Below, one piece after another: positions 23,064-30,047 of a stretch of 34,008 bases of DNA. The DNA is from a virus, in the IMG/VR virus record IMGVR_UViG_3300025133_000367, positions 1-34,008 of that record; one strand, 5' to 3'. How positions within the stretch are numbered: the stretch's first letter is position 1; the number at the start of each line of letters is the position of its first letter. The translations under genes and the position numbers were made by a program. Below the pieces are notes generated by a model, which had not been told where the DNA came from, made no database searches, and worked only from the letters and a program-made list of their open reading frames with translations.

Positions 23064-23296
23064 GAGATTTATTAAAGAAGGAAAGATTTGTATTACCACC
23101 TGAAGATATACAACGTGCATTTGTATTAGAGATAGAAGAGAGATTATTGACAGCAACCGGGTCAGAGAAGACCAAACTAACATATATGTTGGCTAATCAA
23201 TTAATGTTCCTTAATCAAATAAGAGATAAGAAGAAGCCAGTTAAACCAATAAAGATGAATAATAGAGGTAAATGGGTGTGGGTAGAAGATGAGTGA
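23054..23296 (+). CDS. Small hypothetical protein, 80 aa
   Basis: Shine-Dalgarno GAGGAG lies about 7 bases before ATG 23054. Helical N-terminus (IQRAFVLEIEERLLTATG), helix KLTYMLANQLMFLNQIRDKK, then a short basic tail ending WVWVEDE. Overlaps both neighbours. Not recognised. Confidence 0.55.
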   Translation: MGLRDLLKKERFVLPPEDIQRAFVLEIEERLLTATGSEKTKLTYMLANQLMFLNQIRDKKKPVKPIKMNNRGKWVWVEDE

Positions 23297-23378
23297 TTGT
23301 CAACATCCTAACTTTTTCTTTAAAGAATTTAAATTCTACTGCAGAACATGTGGTGAAGAAGTTACCGATGAACCTTGA
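23289..23378 (+). CDS. Zinc-knuckle microprotein, 29 aa
   Basis: The frame from ATG 23289 encodes 29 residues with C4/H6 and C18/C21 (YCRTCGEE) as likely zinc ligands. Overlaps the previous gene by 8 bases. Confidence 0.4.
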   Translation: MSDCQHPNFFFKEFKFYCRTCGEEVTDEP

Positions 23379-23485
23379 ATGACGTATATAATATAAGACA
23401 TTGTATATGGTGTGGGCAAAGAGGATTCAAGGATGCAGAAGAAGTTATTAAACATATCAAGTCAAAACATACAACACAAGGGTAA
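23375..23485 (+). CDS. C2H2 zinc-finger microprotein, TTG start, 36 aa
   Basis: From TTG 23375, overlapping the previous stop as TTGA, the frame encodes CIWCGQRGFKDAEEVIKHIK followed by SKH: Cys pair CxxC at 10-13 and His pair at 27/32, a classic C2H2 finger. The start is uncertain because no ATG is available in frame, but the finger itself is clear. Confidence 0.5.
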   Translation: MNDVYNIRHCIWCGQRGFKDAEEVIKHIKSKHTTQG

Positions 23486-23487
23486 CA

Positions 23488-23497
23488 ATTAAATATA
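23488..23497 (+). promoter_or_regulatory. TATA box (ATTAAATATA) for the 23518 gene
   Basis: 21-30 bases before ATG 23518. Confidence 0.5.
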
Positions 23498-23517
23498 CAA
23501 ACAACATAACTACTTCT

Positions 23518-23868
23518 ATGGCAAATTCAAAATCATATTATGGTGGGCATGAATGGCAAATAACAGAGTTAGGTCTAGTACCTGCACCACCTAAAAGCGG
23601 TCGTTCTAATACAGTTTTACCAGTTGGTGGTCAATGTAATAATTTATGTGTTAATTTTAAATCAAGAATAAGAAACAATCTAGGAGAGAACCCATATGAT
23701 AAACACGCATATTGTAAGAGATGTAGTAAATATATATTTAAAGAGTTATTACATGAAAACAAAAATGGTGCAAAGATATTATGCCCATGCTGTCATGCAT
23801 ATGCTAGAATGACCCCATCCACATCTGCTAAGAACAGAACTCTAAAACGCAGGGCTTCTAAGGAATGA
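23518..23868 (+). CDS. Basic zinc-binding protein, 116 aa
   Basis: Own promoter. Residues 40-44 CNNLC, 66-69 CKRC and 89-92 CPCC give enough Cys for one or two zinc sites; the segment PYDKHAYCKRCSKYI followed by CPCCHAYARMTP looks like a nucleic-acid-binding zinc domain. C-terminus basic (KNRTLKRRASKE). Possibly a transcription or DNA-binding factor. Family not recognised. Confidence 0.55.
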   Translation: MANSKSYYGGHEWQITELGLVPAPPKSGRSNTVLPVGGQCNNLCVNFKSRIRNNLGENPYDKHAYCKRCSKYIFKELLHENKNGAKILCPCCHAYARMTPSTSAKNRTLKRRASKE

Positions 23869-23951
23869 AGTGTTGTGAACATGAATGGAGAGAAGTAGTA
23901 TTGCGATGCTTAATATGTGGTAAACAATTAAAGAAGAATAATGGTAATTGA
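23865..23951 (+). CDS. Cys-rich microprotein, 28 aa
   Basis: The frame from ATG 23865 (ATGA overlap) encodes 28 residues: CCEHEW near the N-terminus and CLIC at 15-18, a likely small zinc ribbon. It overlaps the DUF4338 gene by 11 bases. Confidence 0.4.
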   Translation: MKCCEHEWREVVLRCLICGKQLKKNNGN

Positions 23952-24609
23952 GTTAGAATATATATTAGGATATAAAGAAGAGTCAGATAATACAAAACGT
24001 ATGTTGTTCAGACAAATTATTAACGAACATCATAAATACAAAAAATACAGTGATTATGTTGGTAGAACATTAAACTATTTTGTAAAGAAAAATGATGATA
24101 TAATTGGATGTGTTGGTGTTGGGTCTGGTGTATTAGCATTAAAACATAGAGATGATTATATAGGTTGGGACAAGAAACAACGATTAAAGAACTTAAGGCA
24201 TATAGCAAATAACTATAGGTTCTGCATGATAGAACAAGGATATGGTAGTCAAGTTCTTAGTTTATTAGCAAAAGAAGCAAAGAAACATTGGATGCGTAAG
24301 TTTGGGGATAGACTTGTTTTATTAGAAACTATGGTTCAACCACCATTCACAGGTGTGGTTTATAAATCTGCAGGGTGGGATATGTTAGGAATGACCAAAG
24401 GATTATCATTTAAATCAAGACCGTCAAAATCATTATTATTAAAAGGGTCTAAAAAAAGAGCAGCGTTAGTTGCAAAGAATAATTATGAAAAAGGTAATTA
24501 TAAATATTGTGGTGATAAACAATATCAAGATACAAAGAAGGTAACACCAAAATATATATTTGTTAAACCCATTTATAAAAACTGGAAGGATATACTGAAT
24601 AGAGATTGA
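23941..24609 (+). CDS. DUF4338 protein, related to Druantia DruA
   Basis: 222 residues. Landmarks of the DUF4338 family in order: YVGRTLNYFVKKNDDIIGCVGVGSG (39-63), LKHRDDYIGWD (67-77), LRHIANNYRFCMIEQGYGSQ (85-104), and LLETMVQPPFTGVVYKSAGW (128-147) followed by MLGMTKG. The same blocks characterise DruA, an essential part of type I Druantia anti-phage systems, and related proteins of mobile elements. No other Druantia gene (DruE helicase etc.) is nearby. In a virus it may serve in exclusion of other viruses, interfere with host defence, or process DNA; all of this is inference. The family call is firm. Confidence 0.8.
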   Translation: MVIELEYILGYKEESDNTKRMLFRQIINEHHKYKKYSDYVGRTLNYFVKKNDDIIGCVGVGSGVLALKHRDDYIGWDKKQRLKNLRHIANNYRFCMIEQGYGSQVLSLLAKEAKKHWMRKFGDRLVLLETMVQPPFTGVVYKSAGWDMLGMTKGLSFKSRPSKSLLLKGSKKRAALVAKNNYEKGNYKYCGDKQYQDTKKVTPKYIFVKPIYKNWKDILNRD

Positions 24610-24980
24610 TTTATATGACAAATAACACTAGTAAAGGTAGGGAAGAGTATATATTGAACAATAGCGTAATACTACCAATGGATACAGAATCAATAACATG
24701 GGAAGAACTATTTACAGAGATAGAAGCCAATGACGAACACTGTCAAGAGGTCGCTTCTAACTTAGCTAAACTTTCTCCTAGACCAGATTGGTTTAGATGC
24801 TCACATCATACAAATGTCAAGTATTGGGGTGCAGCAGGTGCATGTCCATTATGTTTTCTAAAAACAATCTTGGAAGAAAAACAAAGAATAGAGCATGAGA
24901 TTAGAACACCAGAATATCAAGAGTTTCTTAAAGACTTAGAGAGAGCATTTAACAATAGGAGACCTAATGAAAAAGTGTAA
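24606..24980 (+). CDS. Zinc-binding protein, 124 aa
   Basis: Starts either at TTG 24606 (TTGA overlap with the DUF4338 stop) or at ATG 24615. Mid-region WFRCSHHTNVKYWGAAGACPLCF has C/H ligands (C, H, H and CxxC) for one zinc; a charged C-terminal helix follows (KTILEEKQRIEHEIRTPEYQ). Not recognised as a family. Confidence 0.55.
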   Translation: MIYMTNNTSKGREEYILNNSVILPMDTESITWEELFTEIEANDEHCQEVASNLAKLSPRPDWFRCSHHTNVKYWGAAGACPLCFLKTILEEKQRIEHEIRTPEYQEFLKDLERAFNNRRPNEKV

Positions 24981-25062
24981 ACAATGCGGTATTTATAGAG
25001 ACTTTGCATTATTTTATGATGATAGATTTAATATGTGCAGAAGATGTTATGAGGCGATATAA
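24967..25062 (+). CDS. Zinc-ribbon microprotein, 31 aa
   Basis: Behind AGGAG 6 bases upstream, the frame from ATG 24967 encodes 31 residues with CKQC (4-7) and CRRC (25-28), a minimal zinc ribbon. Confidence 0.5.
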   Translation: MKKCKQCGIYRDFALFYDDRFNMCRRCYEAI

Positions 25063-25178
25063 TGAAAGCTGATGATTATGATGAGACCAGAGGGGTACAC
25101 GCAGGTTGGTGCAGAGGATGCAAACAAGAAAAATGGGATTTATCTAATGATGATGGATATTGTGGAGATTGTAACTAA
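25062..25178 (+). CDS. Zinc-ribbon microprotein, 38 aa
   Basis: TAATG overlap with the previous stop. 38 residues with CRGC (17-20) and CGDC (34-37). Same design as its neighbour. Confidence 0.5.
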   Translation: MKADDYDETRGVHAGWCRGCKQEKWDLSNDDGYCGDCN

Positions 25179-25255
25179 TGGATGAACGAGACTGGGAAAC
25201 GATAGGTTATTATACACAAAGAACGTATGTAAAGAGGAAAGATTGGTATGACTAA
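25178..25255 (+). CDS. Hypothetical microprotein, 25 aa
   Basis: TAATG overlap with the previous gene and an 8-base overlap with the next. 25 residues, aromatic and charged (WETIGYYTQRTYVKRKDWYD). It may be a leader that couples translation of the next gene. Confidence 0.3.
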   Translation: MDERDWETIGYYTQRTYVKRKDWYD

Positions 25256-25397
25256 AAATTGTAAAGACTGTGGAACAAAACTTGTTTTAATAGAAACAGG
25301 TGCACATACATTATGGACATGTCTACAGTGTGCTGTTGAGTTTAATGATATTCAAAAATTAACAAAAGACTGGAAAGATAAATTAGGTGCATGGTAA
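25248..25397 (+). CDS. Zinc-ribbon microprotein, 49 aa
   Basis: 49 residues from ATG 25248: CKDC (5-8), then CLQC (27-30) in WTCLQCAVEF, an ordinary zinc ribbon, with a charged helix after it. It follows the SD-like sequence AGAGGAAAG. Overlaps the nuclease gene by TAATG. Confidence 0.5.
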   Translation: MTKNCKDCGTKLVLIETGAHTLWTCLQCAVEFNDIQKLTKDWKDKLGAW

Positions 25398-26059
25398 TGT
25401 TTATACATAAACCACTTACAGTGACCTTACCTAATCTAAAAAGGAAGAATGAGAATCACAAACGTGTATACTATGATGATGATGGTAATAGATATGAGAG
25501 TGTAACTAATGTAGTAGGCATTGTAGACAGAAAGGGATTACAAGAATGGAGAGATGCAGTTGGTGAAGATGTAGCAAACTATGTATCACGTAAGGCTATG
25601 AACACAGGAACCAAAATGCATAACATGGTCGAGAACTATTTATATAATAAAAAGAATACTGAAAAGAACATATTTGCCAAAGCCCACTTTGAGAACATTA
25701 AACCACTATTAAAGCCACTAACTAACGTTCAGGGCTTAGAGGTTAGATTATGCAGTAAAGATTTAGGCTTAGCAGGAACAGCAGATTGTGTTGCAACATA
25801 TGATGGGGTTCAATCAATTATCGACTTTAAATCATCTAGTAAGCAAAAGAAAGAGGAGTGGATACAAAAGTATTTCCTTCAAACTACTGCATATTCACTC
25901 ATGTGGGAAGAGTTAACAGGTCAGAAAATAGAGCAACTTGTTGTATTAATTACAGGAGAAGACGGTTCTAGAGACACATTTATACGAAATAGAAAAGATT
26001 ATATACAAGAATTACATAATGCTATTGAGGCATTCCAGATGGAAAAAGACAATGGCTAA
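25397..26059 (+). CDS. RecB/Cas4-type PD-(D/E)xK nuclease
   Basis: 220 residues from ATG 25397 (an in-frame ATG two codons upstream is also possible). RecB-type motifs: GTKMHNMVE (71-79), E115, GTAD with D130, strand SIIDFKSSSK with D143-x-K145, and QTTAY (162-166), the QxxxY motif. This set defines the RecB/Cas4/lambda-exonuclease-like group. It could degrade DNA ends for recombination with RadA or destroy foreign or host DNA. It lies in the island between the terminase halves, with no helicase or SSB gene adjacent. Confidence 0.75.
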   Translation: MFIHKPLTVTLPNLKRKNENHKRVYYDDDGNRYESVTNVVGIVDRKGLQEWRDAVGEDVANYVSRKAMNTGTKMHNMVENYLYNKKNTEKNIFAKAHFENIKPLLKPLTNVQGLEVRLCSKDLGLAGTADCVATYDGVQSIIDFKSSSKQKKEEWIQKYFLQTTAYSLMWEELTGQKIEQLVVLITGEDGSRDTFIRNRKDYIQELHNAIEAFQMEKDNG

Positions 26060-26219
26060 CACAAGTAGAGACTTTGAAATGGAACAGATGTTCGGTAAAG
26101 ATGCTAAAGAAGTCATTGTACCTAACATACACGAACAATGTGAAATGTGCGGAGATGTAAAAAATATTAATAACCATGATTTATGTCCATTTTGTCAATT
26201 AGATATAGATTTAAACTAA
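26052..26219 (+). CDS. Zinc-ribbon protein, 55 aa
   Basis: Overlaps the end of the nuclease gene by 8 bases. 55 residues, an acidic N-terminus, then CEMC (34-37) and CPFC (49-52), one zinc ribbon. Expected to be co-translated with the nuclease. Confidence 0.5.
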   Translation: MANTSRDFEMEQMFGKDAKEVIVPNIHEQCEMCGDVKNINNHDLCPFCQLDIDLN

Positions 26220-26221
26220 AC

Positions 26222-26228
26222 ATATTTA
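26222..26228 (+). promoter_or_regulatory. TATA box (ATATTTA) for the 26254 gene
   Basis: 26-32 bases before ATG 26254, followed by a GAGTA-A-TACTC palindrome at 26239-26249. Confidence 0.4.
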
Positions 26229-26253
26229 TGTAGTGATGGAGTAATACTCAAGT

Positions 26254-26433
26254 ATGCCTCAATACAAAGATTTTATAATTATGCATCCAAGAAAAGGAAA
26301 AATCAAACTAAGCCAATTATCACATAATGAGATGTGCAGATATTGTTTTAATCTTATAATAGAATGTTCAAGACTAAGGGAAGAATTAAAATTAGATGAG
26401 GAGAAACCAGATGAGTCTAAAGAAACAGAGTAA
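26254..26433 (+). CDS. Small protein with Cys pair, 59 aa
   Basis: The frame from ATG 26254 encodes 59 residues: FIIMHPRKGKIKLSQLSHNE, then MCRYC (a CxxC), helix NLIIECSRLREELKL, and an acidic end. It overlaps the next gene by 23 bases. Function unknown. Confidence 0.45.
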   Translation: MPQYKDFIIMHPRKGKIKLSQLSHNEMCRYCFNLIIECSRLREELKLDEEKPDESKETE

Positions 26434-26533
26434 CCCTATTTGTGTTAGATGTGGAACTGAAATGACCCCCATCCAAGCATGTCATGAGAGATGCGATAAT
26501 TGTGGAGCAGAGTTGACCTGTAGTGATGAATAG
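26411..26533 (+). CDS. Zinc-ribbon microprotein, 40 aa
   Basis: Shine-Dalgarno GAGGAG lies about 7 bases before ATG 26411. 40 residues with CVRC (11-14) and C..CDNC (23-30), followed by C37. A zinc ribbon. Confidence 0.5.
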   Translation: MSLKKQSNPICVRCGTEMTPIQACHERCDNCGAELTCSDE

Positions 26534-26535
26534 AT

Positions 26536-26799
26536 ATGTGGAACAAATTTTGGGATTGGTATGAAAGACATACTACCGAATCATTAGGTGTTACAGCTCT
26601 AATCCTTTATATGCAAATCCCTCATATGATATGGGCTGGAGATGCTATATTACAGACAGGTCTTGTTTGGGGTGCAAATCCAGTATTAGACTTCTTTTTA
26701 TATGGAATAGACCTAGTTGAGATATTACCCATGATAAATATAGGTCTAATCATTTATAGTCGAGTACGTCATAATAATAATAATGAACCTAAGGGTTGA
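26536..26799 (+). CDS. Two-pass membrane protein, 87 aa
   Basis: Starts two bases after the previous stop. An N-terminal amphipathic WNKFWDWYERH, membrane segment LGVTALILYMQIPHMIWAGD, a short loop, and a second segment FFLYGIDLVEILPMINIGLI, then a basic Asn-rich tail. It may be host-derived. It could be a holin-like or receptor-masking protein; nothing decides this. Confidence 0.55.
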   Translation: MWNKFWDWYERHTTESLGVTALILYMQIPHMIWAGDAILQTGLVWGANPVLDFFLYGIDLVEILPMINIGLIIYSRVRHNNNNEPKG

Positions 26800-27025
26800 A
26801 CTAAGGGCTAGGCAGTCAGATAATAGGGGTATATATTATGCTGAAACTAAGAGAGCAGTAATATACCTAGCCATGCATGAAACTCTAGAAGATGTATTTA
26901 AGACCATAAACCATGAGACATTCCACCATTGTTTCTCTGAAGCAGGGGAAGCAGATGATATGGATGAGGACCAAGAAGAACGGTTAATATTTTGTCTACA
27001 ATGGGCAGATATTTCAATCGCTTAA
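26783..27025 (+). CDS. Minimal HExxH zincin, 80 aa
   Basis: 80 residues. Strand RAVIYLAMHETLED, then helix TINHETFHHCFSEAG with HETFH at 44-48, and an acidic helix DEDQEERLIFCLQW that can provide a Glu ligand, as in minigluzincins. Very small for a peptidase, and with no visible substrate cleft. It overlaps the membrane protein by 17 bases. It may be an active mini-protease or a zinc-binding regulator. Confidence 0.55.
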   Translation: MNLRVELRARQSDNRGIYYAETKRAVIYLAMHETLEDVFKTINHETFHHCFSEAGEADDMDEDQEERLIFCLQWADISIA

Positions 27026-27030
27026 ATATT
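27021..27030 (+). promoter_or_regulatory. TATA-like box (CTTAAATATT) for the 27050 gene
   Basis: 20-29 bases before ATG 27050; shares the CTTAAATA core with the 2415 and 2674 promoters. Confidence 0.5.
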
Positions 27031-27049
27031 ATAGCAAAGTATATAAAGC

Positions 27050-27763
27050 ATGTCTAGAGTAGACGAACTAAAGCAAAGACTTGCAGCCATAAAAGATTTT
27101 GGTGAAAATAATACTAATAAACATTTTACAGCACCTATTAACAAAAAAAATGAATTAGGTAAAAAATTAAGACGTAAACGTATAGAAGAAACACAACCAC
27201 ACATAGGTGGGGGTCCGGCTTATGAAAGAAAAGACAAAGTTATAGGTAGAAGACCACCATATATGTCTCATCATAATACTTTACCATTTGAAAGAACAAA
27301 ACCGGGAACTATGGAAGAAGTAGATGAAATTAAACATGAATTAGAGAAGTTTCCTAGACCAAAGGTACGAGAAAAAGATAGAAAACCCGGAACTTTATTT
27401 GATAATGAAGAGGGGTTACAAGATAGAGAGTTTGCTGCAGATTCATTTGATGACCCATCCATGAAAGACCCAGATAAATGGAGTGGTGAAGATTTAAAAA
27501 AATTAGAAGAAGAATTAACACCACCATCATTGAGTAATTACACACATAATCAACCATTACGAGATAGAATACATCAATTAAATCCCGGTAGTGTAACAAT
27601 GATTGAACCAAAAAGAGATGTTTCTATGAAAAAATCAGAAGAAGAGTGGAAATATATTGAAGACCCAAATTATAAAATTAAACCTATTAAACCTACTAGA
27701 ATGGAATGGAGAGCTATAATATCTGCTAAACTAAAGCAAAGACTATCGAGGTTACAACAATGA
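27050..27763 (+). CDS. Hydrophilic disordered protein, 237 aa
   Basis: Charged, Pro/Lys/Glu-rich throughout, with little predicted secondary structure except the ends. The N-terminus VDELKQRLAAIKDF and C-terminus AIISAKLKQRLSRLQQ carry an LK-x-RL helix like that of the genes at 2415 and 2674. Three Pro-Gly turns separate low-complexity blocks. It is coupled to the terminase nuclease by ATGA overlap and may bridge it to another partner or act in assembly. Family not recognised. Confidence 0.55.
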   Translation: MSRVDELKQRLAAIKDFGENNTNKHFTAPINKKNELGKKLRRKRIEETQPHIGGGPAYERKDKVIGRRPPYMSHHNTLPFERTKPGTMEEVDEIKHELEKFPRPKVREKDRKPGTLFDNEEGLQDREFAADSFDDPSMKDPDKWSGEDLKKLEEELTPPSLSNYTHNQPLRDRIHQLNPGSVTMIEPKRDVSMKKSEEEWKYIEDPNYKIKPIKPTRMEWRAIISAKLKQRLSRLQQ

Positions 27764-28344
27764 AAATGCCAAAGTTCGGTGGATTAGATTTAGCACAAAG
27801 GGTAGATAATTCTGCACTGGTTGTATTAAAGTTAGAGGATAATAAACTATCTCAAGTGGGTCAAAAAACATGGGCACATATTGACTATGAGAAGGTATTT
27901 AATGATGTAACTAAGATTAATGAAGTAGAGGAAGGCATGTATAAAATATGCTATGATAGAACAGGGGTTGGAGATGCAGTAGCCAAATTAATTAACCCAG
28001 AGATACGAAACATATTTAGACCAGTAGTATTATCAGCCCCTAAGAAATTCGAGTTAATATCATTAATGAAGGGTATGTTCAATAAGAAGAAGTTAATTAT
28101 ACACGATAGGGATTTATTCAGGGAGATAACAGAGCAGGAGATAGTTAAATCAGATGCAGGTAATATTCTATACAGACACCCACAGGGTTTTCACGATGAT
28201 AGATTCTGGGCATTAGCCTTAGCATGTGATGCAGCATCTAATTATTTGAGAGGATATAGTAGACCTAGAGTAGCAGCAGCCACACCTAGAACCACAGACC
28301 TAGAAAGCCTTGTTACAAAAGAAATCAATAAAATGATGCAATAA
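27760..28344 (+). CDS. terL: Terminase large subunit, nuclease half (split gene)
   Basis: 194 residues of the RNase H-like terminase nuclease: KFGGLDLAQRVDNSALVVL with D10 on the first strand, the second acid D66 in CYDRTGVGDAV, and HDDRFWALALACDA with D146/D147. This triad cuts concatemeric DNA during packaging. The start is right at the strand that begins the nuclease domain in intact terminases. A GAGGT ribosome site and ATGA overlap show it is translated as its own protein. The ATPase half is at 21656-22561. The C-terminus (RPRVAAATPRTTDL) is Ala/Arg-rich and could bind the portal. Confidence 0.85.
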   Translation: MKMPKFGGLDLAQRVDNSALVVLKLEDNKLSQVGQKTWAHIDYEKVFNDVTKINEVEEGMYKICYDRTGVGDAVAKLINPEIRNIFRPVVLSAPKKFELISLMKGMFNKKKLIIHDRDLFREITEQEIVKSDAGNILYRHPQGFHDDRFWALALACDAASNYLRGYSRPRVAAATPRTTDLESLVTKEINKMMQ

Positions 28345-28347
28345 TAA

Positions 28348-28357
28348 CTTTAATAAG
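28348..28357 (+). promoter_or_regulatory. TATA-like box for the portal gene
   Basis: CTTTAATAAG, 23-32 bases before ATG 28380. Confidence 0.35.
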
Positions 28358-28379
28358 AGGGAAAGGGTAACTAATAAAT

Positions 28380-30041
28380 ATGGCAGATGATGTTAAAGCA
28401 GCACCTAGAGTAGCAGCATCTAATGGCGAAGCAGCACGTAGTTTTGACCGTTCTCTATTTAGACGTATGAATGGGCAAGAAGGTAATTTTCAAGGCTTAC
28501 AAGTTTGGCATCCAGTAGACCCATATTCTGGTCAACAAAGAAAAGAGTTTAGAAGTGCCATGACAAACCCATATGTTTACAGGGCATCACGTATCCAATG
28601 CACATATACAGCAGGACAGGGGTATACAACTGAAATCGTACCAAGACATGAGGAAGACGTACCAGAAGAACAATTAAACGAATGGCAAAGATCAACAACA
28701 TACCATATACCATACTTTGATAAAGATATGACTGCAGAACAATTATTAGATAAAGTAGACAAACTAGCATTAGATTTAGATTTACCAACAAATTTATTTA
28801 ATGGGTATTTTACAGCACTGGAGCAAGGTCGATGTGTATTAGCATTGACACCTCTAGACCCAGATGAGCAAGGTAATTGGCAACTACCAGAACAGATTAG
28901 ATTAATTAGGTCCGAGTTTACAGAGAGACCAGTATTAGATGATAACACAGGTGAGTTAGTTGGAGTTAGAATCATAGGGGTTAGAAGTCAAATAAGAGAT
29001 AACATCATACCAGCAGAACGTATGCTTTATCTTATGCATGGATTTAACAACGAATTATTTTCAGATTATTATGGAGACTCTAAAATAGCTAGAGTATCAG
29101 ATGAGGCTAACACATTAAACATTGTATTGAATCAAGACTTTGAGAGAGCTGCAGAATCAGCATGGTATAAACCACCAGTCTTTAGTGTACCAATACCACC
29201 ACAGGAAGCAGGTAATGAGGATGACGTACTAGCATCATTCATTAATAAGATTAACGATTCTAAAGGTCAAGCTATCGCAGTAACAGGACCAAGTAACCCA
29301 GAAGAGACGGGGGTAAATGTTCTAACTACACCAGTAAATGCAGACATAGGCGGATTAGAAATTGTTAGAATGGGATTAATTAAAGCAATTATCACAGCAT
29401 TCGGTCTACCCGGATTCATGCTTAGTGAGGGGGATGTAGGAAAATTAGGTGGTAATGCAAACATTGAAGAGGTTGATGCATATCTAAACCAAGAGATTAG
29501 ACCAGAGAGAATTATACTAGAAGACTCTATTGAGAAACAATTCTATGATAGAATACTTTGTATATTATTCAGAGAACCAGATGCACGTAAACTACCATGT
29601 AAGATTAAATTCAAATTCAATAAACCTAAACTACTCACATTAGTAACACCTGATATGTTCCAAGTTTTAACAGGCATGGCACAAATGGGATTGATTGATT
29701 CATCAGGTATTAAAGATATACTAGGATTAGAAGATATGGATAAAGATACAGTATCTAAAGGTTCACAAGGGGGAGCAGACCCAATGAATAATAAACTAAC
29801 AGGATGGAGACAACCTGTACAAATCAACCTATGGGAAGATGCTACAGGTAAGATGAACATGACTGCTGCAGACTGGGTTAATACAGACCAATGGAATAAG
29901 GTAGATATTAGGAATAAAGAGAGTGAGGTAGATAGAGAGATTCAGAATCATGAGTGGGAAATAGCAGAGAAAAAGTCAGAATGGTCAAACGGTAATACTC
30001 GTAAAGCATCTAAAAAGAATAAAAGGAAGAAAAAACAATAA
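28380..30041 (+). CDS. Portal protein
   Basis: 553 residues, typical portal length. Seen: RKEFRSAMTNPYVYRASRIQ at about 54-73 (portal clip-and-wing entry motif), IIPAERMLYLMHG (211-223), a 'FSDYYGDSKIARVSDEANTL' stem-type helix, a long helical core, then LIKAIITAFGLPGFML, where 'P..il' precedes the crown. The C-terminus is very basic (RKASKKNKRKKKQ). Twelve copies form the channel through which the terminase pumps DNA. Next to the terminase nuclease half; adaptor genes are 9 kb away. Confidence 0.8.
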   Translation: MADDVKAAPRVAASNGEAARSFDRSLFRRMNGQEGNFQGLQVWHPVDPYSGQQRKEFRSAMTNPYVYRASRIQCTYTAGQGYTTEIVPRHEEDVPEEQLNEWQRSTTYHIPYFDKDMTAEQLLDKVDKLALDLDLPTNLFNGYFTALEQGRCVLALTPLDPDEQGNWQLPEQIRLIRSEFTERPVLDDNTGELVGVRIIGVRSQIRDNIIPAERMLYLMHGFNNELFSDYYGDSKIARVSDEANTLNIVLNQDFERAAESAWYKPPVFSVPIPPQEAGNEDDVLASFINKINDSKGQAIAVTGPSNPEETGVNVLTTPVNADIGGLEIVRMGLIKAIITAFGLPGFMLSEGDVGKLGGNANIEEVDAYLNQEIRPERIILEDSIEKQFYDRILCILFREPDARKLPCKIKFKFNKPKLLTLVTPDMFQVLTGMAQMGLIDSSGIKDILGLEDMDKDTVSKGSQGGADPMNNKLTGWRQPVQINLWEDATGKMNMTAADWVNTDQWNKVDIRNKESEVDREIQNHEWEIAEKKSEWSNGNTRKASKKNKRKKKQ

Positions 30042-30047
30042 TGAACT

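Noticed and set aside
22500-27800. Intein or self-splicing intron joining the terminase halves
   Set aside because: No intein blocks (N-terminal Cys, TxxH, C-terminal HN) at the edges, and the 5-kb gap is filled by normally started genes; the nuclease half has its own ribosome site.
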